Source: Burkholderiales bacterium 67-32
Lineage (GTDB): Bacteria > Pseudomonadota > Gammaproteobacteria > Burkholderiales > Burkholderiaceae_B
Assembly: GCA_001898625.1 (NCBI GenBank)
Contig: MKUP01000011.1
Coordinates: forward strand, 62,001 to 126,000
Reading direction: 5' to 3'
DNA: 64,000 nucleotides
Below, piece by piece: positions 59,843 through 64,000 of the stretch; within the stretch, counting starts at the first letter, position 1; each line of letters begins with the position of its first letter. Under the pieces are notes generated by a model. That model was not told the DNA's origin. It ran no database searches and saw only the letters and a program-made list of their open reading frames with translations. Position numbers and translations under genes: made by a program.

Positions 59843-60456
59843 AAGACCGACTCGCCTCCGGAGTGTCGATCGCGCTGCTGGCCGCCCTGGTGGCCGGCAC
59901 GTGGTGGGCGGCCGACTATGCCAAGCGCGCGGTCAAGGAAGATCCCCCCCGCCGGCTGACCCACGAGATCGATTCCTTCGTCGAGCAGTTCGTCATGGTC
60001 CGCAGCGACGAGCACGGCATGCCCATGACGCGGATGGAGGGCGACCGGCTAGAGCACTATCCGGACGACGATTCGTCGGAAGTCACGCAGTTTCGCGCGG
60101 TCAGCCAGCGCACCGAGCGGCCGACCATGACGGCCACCTCGCAGCACGCGAGGATGGACCAGGACGGCGCGCGCGTGGTCATGCGCGGCGACGCCCAGTT
60201 GCGGCGGCTGCCCGGGCAGGGGCGTCCCGAGCTGAACATACGCAGCGAGGAAGTCACCCTGCTGCCCGACCAAGATGTCGCCTACACGGACCTGCCCGCC
60301 ACCGTGGTCAACGGCACCACGCGCATACAGGGGCGCGGCATGCGCTATGACAACGTCTCGCGCGAACTGAAGGTCAACGAGCAGACTCGGGTGCAGATCG
60401 TGCCGGGCAGCACGCGGCCGGCCGCACCCCCGGCCCGACAGCCATCCAAAGGATAG
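59839..60456 (+). CDS. lptC: LPS transport protein LptC
   Basis: 205 aa. N-terminal membrane anchor (GVSIALLAALVAGTWWAADY), then the jellyroll (HEIDSFVEQFVMVRSDEHGM; RYDNVSRELKVNEQTRVQIV). Links the LptBFG extractor to LptA in the periplasmic LPS bridge. Tail PAAPPARQPSKG is Pro-rich. Coupled by ATGA to kdsC; lptA starts 8 nt later. Confidence 0.92.
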   Translation: MKDRLASGVSIALLAALVAGTWWAADYAKRAVKEDPPRRLTHEIDSFVEQFVMVRSDEHGMPMTRMEGDRLEHYPDDDSSEVTQFRAVSQRTERPTMTATSQHARMDQDGARVVMRGDAQLRRLPGQGRPELNIRSEEVTLLPDQDVAYTDLPATVVNGTTRIQGRGMRYDNVSRELKVNEQTRVQIVPGSTRPAAPPARQPSKG

Positions 60457-60463
60457 AAACACC

Positions 60464-61066
60464 GTGCCACATCACCGACTCTCCCGATACGCCGCCCAGG
60501 CCATGCTCGCCCTGGCGGCCCTCGCCTGCGGCGCCCAGGCGCTCGCGGCCGCCGCCGACCGCAACCAGCCGACGACGGTGGATGCCGATTCGCTGCGCTA
60601 CGACGACCTGAAGCAGACCAGCATCTTCACCGGCAACGTCGTGCTGACCAAGGGTTCGCTGATCCTGCGCTCGGACCGGCTCGAGCTTCGCGAGGACGCC
60701 GAGGGCTATCAGTTCGGCGTCGCCACCGCCAACGGCGGCAAGCTGGTCAACGTGCGCCAGCGGCGCGAGGGCACCGACGAATACGTCGAGGGCGTGGCCG
60801 AGCGCGTCGAGTACGACGGACGCGGGGAGCTGATCCATTTCATCTCGAAGGCGGTGGTCAAGCGGCTGGCCTGCGAACAGATGGTCGATGAAGTGCGCGG
60901 CCAGCGCGTGACCTACAACCAGCGTACCGACACCTACACCGCCACCGGCGGACCGCAGGCCCCCACGCCCAACCAGCGCGTGCGCACCATCATCCAGCCG
61001 CGCAGCCAGACGGCCGCCGGCGCCCCGGCAACGGGCTGCGGCGCCTCGGGCAAGGCCGCGCAATGA
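60464..61066 (+). CDS. lptA: Periplasmic LPS-bridge protein LptA
   Basis: 200 aa with Sec signal ([20 protein letters not shown]) and OstA-type beta-jellyroll: [43 protein letters not shown] start at 60464. The C-terminus is extended and rich in Gln/Ala/Pro. The stop overlaps the lptB ATG (ATGA). Confidence 0.94.
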   Translation: MPHHRLSRYAAQAMLALAALACGAQALAAAADRNQPTTVDADSLRYDDLKQTSIFTGNVVLTKGSLILRSDRLELREDAEGYQFGVATANGGKLVNVRQRREGTDEYVEGVAERVEYDGRGELIHFISKAVVKRLACEQMVDEVRGQRVTYNQRTDTYTATGGPQAPTPNQRVRTIIQPRSQTAAGAPATGCGASGKAAQ

Positions 61067-61872
61067 ACGCGCCGATCGTCGAGGCCGGAACGCCGGCCGG
61101 GGCGCCGCGCGCCGAGGAATCCACCCAGGGCGAGGGCCGCCTGCGGGCCGAAGGCCTGCGCAAGTCCTACCAAGGGCGCACGGTGGTCAAGAACGTGTCG
61201 CTGCACGTGGACGGCGGCGAGGTGGTCGGACTGCTGGGCCCCAACGGCGCCGGCAAGACCACCTGCTTCTACATGATCGTCGGGCTGGTGCCGGCCGACG
61301 CCGGCAGCATCGACATCGATCGCGTCTCGGTCACGAGCCTGCCCATCCACAAGCGCGCGCGGCTGGGACTTTCCTACCTGCCCCAGGACGCCTCCGTCTT
61401 CCGCCGGCTCAACGTCGAGCAGAACATCCGCGCGGTGCTGGAACTGCAGCGCAACGAACAGGGCGCGCCGCTCGGCAAACAACAGGTGGACGAGAGCCTG
61501 GAATCGCTGCTGGACGAATTGCAGATCGGACACATCCGCAGCAACGCCGCGATCTCGCTGTCGGGCGGCGAACGCCGCCGCGTCGAGATCGCGCGCGCGC
61601 TCGCCACCAATCCGCGCTTCATCCTGCTGGACGAACCGTTCGCCGGCGTGGACCCCATCGCCGTCATCGAGATCCAGCGCATCGTGCGCTTCCTGAAAGG
61701 ACGCGGCATAGGCGTGCTCATCACCGACCACAACGTGCGCGAGACCCTGGGCATCTGCGACCGCGCCTACATCATCAGCGACGGCACCGTACTGGCCAGC
61801 GGGCACCCCGAGGAGATCGTCGGCGATCCTGCCGTGCGACGGGTCTACCTCGGAGAACACTTCCGCATGTAA
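61063..61872 (+). CDS. lptB: LPS export ABC ATPase LptB
   Basis: 269 aa: Walker [22 protein letters not shown]-loop [10 protein letters not shown], signature [20 protein letters not shown], Walker [21 protein letters not shown] and switch His in [13 protein letters not shown]. The N-terminal 25 residues are an unusual extension. Drives LPS extraction with LptFG (encoded elsewhere). Confidence 0.97.
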   Translation: MNAPIVEAGTPAGAPRAEESTQGEGRLRAEGLRKSYQGRTVVKNVSLHVDGGEVVGLLGPNGAGKTTCFYMIVGLVPADAGSIDIDRVSVTSLPIHKRARLGLSYLPQDASVFRRLNVEQNIRAVLELQRNEQGAPLGKQQVDESLESLLDELQIGHIRSNAAISLSGGERRRVEIARALATNPRFILLDEPFAGVDPIAVIEIQRIVRFLKGRGIGVLITDHNVRETLGICDRAYIISDGTVLASGHPEEIVGDPAVRRVYLGEHFRM

Positions 61873-61881
61873 GCGGTGCCC

Positions 61882-63366
61882 ATGCTCAAACCCGGACTCC
61901 AACTTCGCACCTCCCAGCACTTGGCGCTGACGCCGGCGCTGCAACAGTCGATCAAGCTGCTGCAATTGTCGACGCTCGAACTCGAACACGAAATCGAGCA
62001 GATCCTGCAGGAGAACCCGCTGCTCGAACGCGAGGACGATCCCGTGGCGGCCACGCTGCGGGTCGACGCCGACGGCAGCATGCACGCGGCCACGCCCGCC
62101 GCGCCGGAAGCCGACGCCGAACCGGGCGGCGAGGCCATGGAGGCCCCCTCGCCGGCCGACGCCGGCGATGCGCCGGACCTGCCCGACATGCCCGACATGC
62201 CGGAGCTGCACCGCCCCGGCGGCGAGCACGACGACGACACCGCACCACAACTCGCGGCGCCCGACGCCTCGCTGCGCGAGCACCTGCTGAGCCAGCTCGC
62301 GCTCACGCAGGCCACGCCGCGCGATGCGGCGCTGGTGACGGCGCTGGTCGACGAACTGGACGACAACGGCTACCTGGGCGTGTCGCTGGAAGAACTGGCC
62401 GCGCTGTTCCCGCCCGAGCTGGAGATCGACGCCGACGAACTGCGTTCGGCGTTGGGGCTGCTCCAGTCCTTCGATCCGGCCGGCGTGGGTGCCCGCAACA
62501 TCTCCGAATGCCTGTGCCTGCAATTGCGCGTGCCGGACCTCGATTGCCTGCCAGAGGCCCGCGATGCCGAGGTGCTGGCGCTGGCCCGCCAGATCTCCGC
62601 CCAGCATCTGCCGCTGCTGGGCGCGCGGGACTACGCCAAGCTGCGCAAGGCGCTGGGCTGCAACGACGACCAGCTGCGCGCGGCCCAGAGCCTGATCCGC
62701 CGGCTCGACCCGCGGCCCGGTTCGCGCTACTCGTCGCCCGCCGCGGACTACGTCGTGCCCGACGTGATCGTGCGCAAGGCCGGCACCCAGTGGCGCGCGA
62801 TGCTCAACGGCGAAGCCATGCCGCGGCTGCGCATCAACCAGATGTACGCGCAGATCCTGAAATCGGAGCGCAGCTCGGCCCATCCCGGGCTGTCCTCGCA
62901 GTTGCAGGAGGCGCGCTGGCTGATACGCAATGTCCAGCAACGCTTCGACACCATCCTGCGCGTGGCCCAGGCCATCATCGATCGGCAGCAGGGTTTCCTC
63001 AACCATGGCGAGGTCGCCATGCGGCCTCTTGTATTACGCGAAATAGCAGATACACTAGGCTTGCATGAGTCGACGATCTCACGCGTCACTACGCAGAAAT
63101 ACATGCTCACCCCGCTGGGGACTTTCGAGCTGAAGTATTTCTTCGGCAGCCACGTCGCCACGGAGACCGGAGGAGCGGCATCGTCCACAGCGATCCGTGC
63201 GCTGATCAAGCAACTCATTGGTGCGGAGGACCCTACCCAGCCACTATCCGACAGCCAACTTGCGCAGACGCTGGGGGAGCAGGGTATCGTCGTGGCCCGC
63301 CGCACGGTGGCCAAATACCGCGAAGCGCTCAAGATTCCGCCGGTTTCCCTGCGTAAGAGCATCTAG
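61882..63366 (+). CDS. rpoN: RNA polymerase sigma-54 factor
   Basis: 494 aa. Region [21 protein letters not shown] with the Gln/Leu-rich activator-interaction helix, an acidic region II (about 50-120, [10 protein letters not shown]), the core-binding domain, an HTH ([20 protein letters not shown]) and the RpoN box [13 protein letters not shown] near the C-terminus. ATG 61882 fits the family start; GTG 61876 is possible. A 19-bp palindrome (63382-63400) follows the stop. Confidence 0.97.
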   Translation: MLKPGLQLRTSQHLALTPALQQSIKLLQLSTLELEHEIEQILQENPLLEREDDPVAATLRVDADGSMHAATPAAPEADAEPGGEAMEAPSPADAGDAPDLPDMPDMPELHRPGGEHDDDTAPQLAAPDASLREHLLSQLALTQATPRDAALVTALVDELDDNGYLGVSLEELAALFPPELEIDADELRSALGLLQSFDPAGVGARNISECLCLQLRVPDLDCLPEARDAEVLALARQISAQHLPLLGARDYAKLRKALGCNDDQLRAAQSLIRRLDPRPGSRYSSPAADYVVPDVIVRKAGTQWRAMLNGEAMPRLRINQMYAQILKSERSSAHPGLSSQLQEARWLIRNVQQRFDTILRVAQAIIDRQQGFLNHGEVAMRPLVLREIADTLGLHESTISRVTTQKYMLTPLGTFELKYFFGSHVATETGGAASSTAIRALIKQLIGAEDPTQPLSDSQLAQTLGEQGIVVARRTVAKYREALKIPPVSLRKSI

Positions 63367-63381
63367 TACGGATCGCGCCCG

Positions 63382-63400
63382 CGCGGCATGACATGCCGCG
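63382..63400 (+). terminator. Palindrome after rpoN
   Basis: CGCGGCATG-A-CATGCCGCG lies 15 nt past the rpoN stop and is not followed by a T run; it may be an attenuating or stabilising hairpin. The rest of 63367-63641 holds a CCGGGAG-GT-CTCCCGG hairpin (63601-63616) just before the hpf Shine-Dalgarno and nothing else recognised. Confidence 0.4.
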
Positions 63401-63641
63401 TATCCATCACCCAATCGCGATGCTAGGGTTAGACCGTACTTGAAAGCCCCGGATAAAGGCTCATCTTTATAGCAACCGCTGAAAACGCATGTGCCAGCCA
63501 CTTCGATTGCGTGGCGACATCCGGAACATTCGGAGCGACGCAAGCAAAGTGGCACGCTCGTGCCACAAGCGCCCATGCCCTGCGGACATGGGCGCGGGCT
63601 CCGGGAGGTCTCCCGGTACATTGCTTCAAGGAGGGCTTTAC

Positions 63642-63971
63642 ATGAATCTGAGCATCAGCGGACATCACCTCATCGTGACCCCCGCCATACGTGAGTACGT
63701 CCTGAACAAGCTCACGCGGGTGTTGAGGCATTTCGATCACGTCATCGATATCCAGGTGCAGCTTTCCGTGGAAAAGCTGCGCCACAGCGCGGAAATCACC
63801 ATGCATCTCCGAGGCAAGGACGTCCATTGCGAGGCCCAAGAAGAAAACCTATACGCCGCCATCGACGCCCTTGTCGACAAAGTCGACCGACAGGTCATCA
63901 AGTACAAGGACAAGGTCCAGCGACCTCGGGTCGAAGAAGCCATGAAGAGGGTGCCCCCCCCTTCGCCCTAA
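63642..63971 (+). CDS. hpf: Ribosome hibernation-promoting factor (short HPF type)
   Basis: 109 aa with the HPF/RaiA fold: [60 protein letters not shown] and a Lys-rich helix [10 protein letters not shown]. Binds the 30S decoding centre in stationary phase. AAGGAGG precedes the ATG. Usual neighbour of rpoN. The last codons (VPPPSP) and the stop fall inside repeat copy D, so the C-terminus was probably remodelled by repeat insertion. Confidence 0.96.
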   Translation: MNLSISGHHLIVTPAIREYVLNKLTRVLRHFDHVIDIQVQLSVEKLRHSAEITMHLRGKDVHCEAQEENLYAAIDALVDKVDRQVIKYKDKVQRPRVEEAMKRVPPPSP

Positions 63972-64000
63972 AGGGCGCCCCCCAGGGGGCGGCACTGGCG
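63950..64000. repeat. Dispersed GC-rich intergenic repeat, copy D (cut by the window end)
   Basis: CCCCCCCCTTCGCCCTAAAG, GGCGCCCCCCAGGGGGCG and GGCACTGGCG correspond to the head of the repeats at 23581 and 38285. It includes the hpf stop codon (TAA inside CGCCCTAAAGGGCG). Confidence 0.65.

Noticed and set aside
60934-63006. 690-aa minus-strand ORF opposite lptB/rpoN
   Set aside because: Shadow of two well-recognised genes.

Overview
The window is high-GC chromosomal DNA of a betaproteobacterium, most likely family Alcaligenaceae (Bordetella/Achromobacter-like). This rests on the kdsD-kdsC-lptCAB-rpoN-hpf cluster, the fmdB-DUF502-aspS block, the ssb/MFS/uvrA neighbourhood and a Bug-type (TctC) solute receptor. 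The genus is an inference; no 16S or tRNA gene lies in the window.

Region 1 (1-13150) is part of a type III secretion (T3SS) island. A long minus-strand operon runs from about 8141 to the window start: sctW (YopN-like), tyeA-like, sycN-like, sctX, sctY, sctV, two unknown genes, sctD (FHA type) and sctN (cut by the window edge). The block from sctW to sctV has the gene order of the Yersinia/Pseudomonas yopN-tyeA-sycN-yscX-yscY-lcrD operon. A second minus-strand unit (12182 to 8926) holds three very small proteins, a 369-aa protein with three tandem repeats, two unknown genes and a CesT-like chaperone. On the plus strand are an ECF sigma factor of HrpL/BtrS type (8361) and a cysteine-free, glycine-rich harpin-like gene (12405). 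Candidate HrpL-type promoters (GGAACC, 15-16 nt, CCAC/TTAC-NN-A) lie upstream of all three transcription units, so the ECF factor probably drives the island. Classical translocators (YopB/YopD/LcrV) are not in the window.

Region 2 (13262-25522) is metabolic. It holds a 5'-nucleotidase lipoprotein behind 11-bp Pho-box-like repeats, and a GntR regulator divergent from a Bug receptor/cupin/RidA/amidohydrolase operon whose last gene looks truncated at its C-terminus. It also holds a GDT1-type Mn exporter behind a yybP-ykoY Mn riboswitch, a VanX-type dipeptidase, an MFS pump, an EEP-fold enzyme, an FMN reductase, a DUF423 protein, a VOC protein and a LysR regulator.

Region 3 (25601-33873) is efflux: a tripartite RND pump (MFP, RND, OMF) with an MFS gene coupled to its end, divergent from a SufR-like HTH regulator that has a Cys-rich C-terminus. 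A 10-bp inverted repeat lies between them. Region 4 (33972-49071) holds aspS, DUF502, fmdB, a membrane antiporter, a chemoreceptor, an orphan histidine kinase, two convergent GT4 glycosyltransferases in a locally less GC-rich patch, an MFS gene, a CSS-motif/EAL phosphodiesterase and AMP nucleosidase. Region 5 (49141-52402) is toxic-ion defence: a fluoride riboswitch with crcB and DUF190, then an arsR-acr3-arsC operon with a perfect ArsR-type operator. Region 6 (52424-64000) is housekeeping: ssb, an MFS gene, uvrA, apt and the KDO/LPS-transport/rpoN/hpf operon.

A dispersed GC-rich repeat family with a CCCCCTACGC-type head occurs at four sites (23581, 38285, 54380, 63950). At 38285 two copies face each other around a long hairpin and form a MITE-like palindrome of about 250 bp. 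Gene-free stretches over 300 nt are 12837-13261 (weak small ORF plus hairpins) and 40574-40900 (candidate sigma-28 promoter, otherwise nothing recognised).
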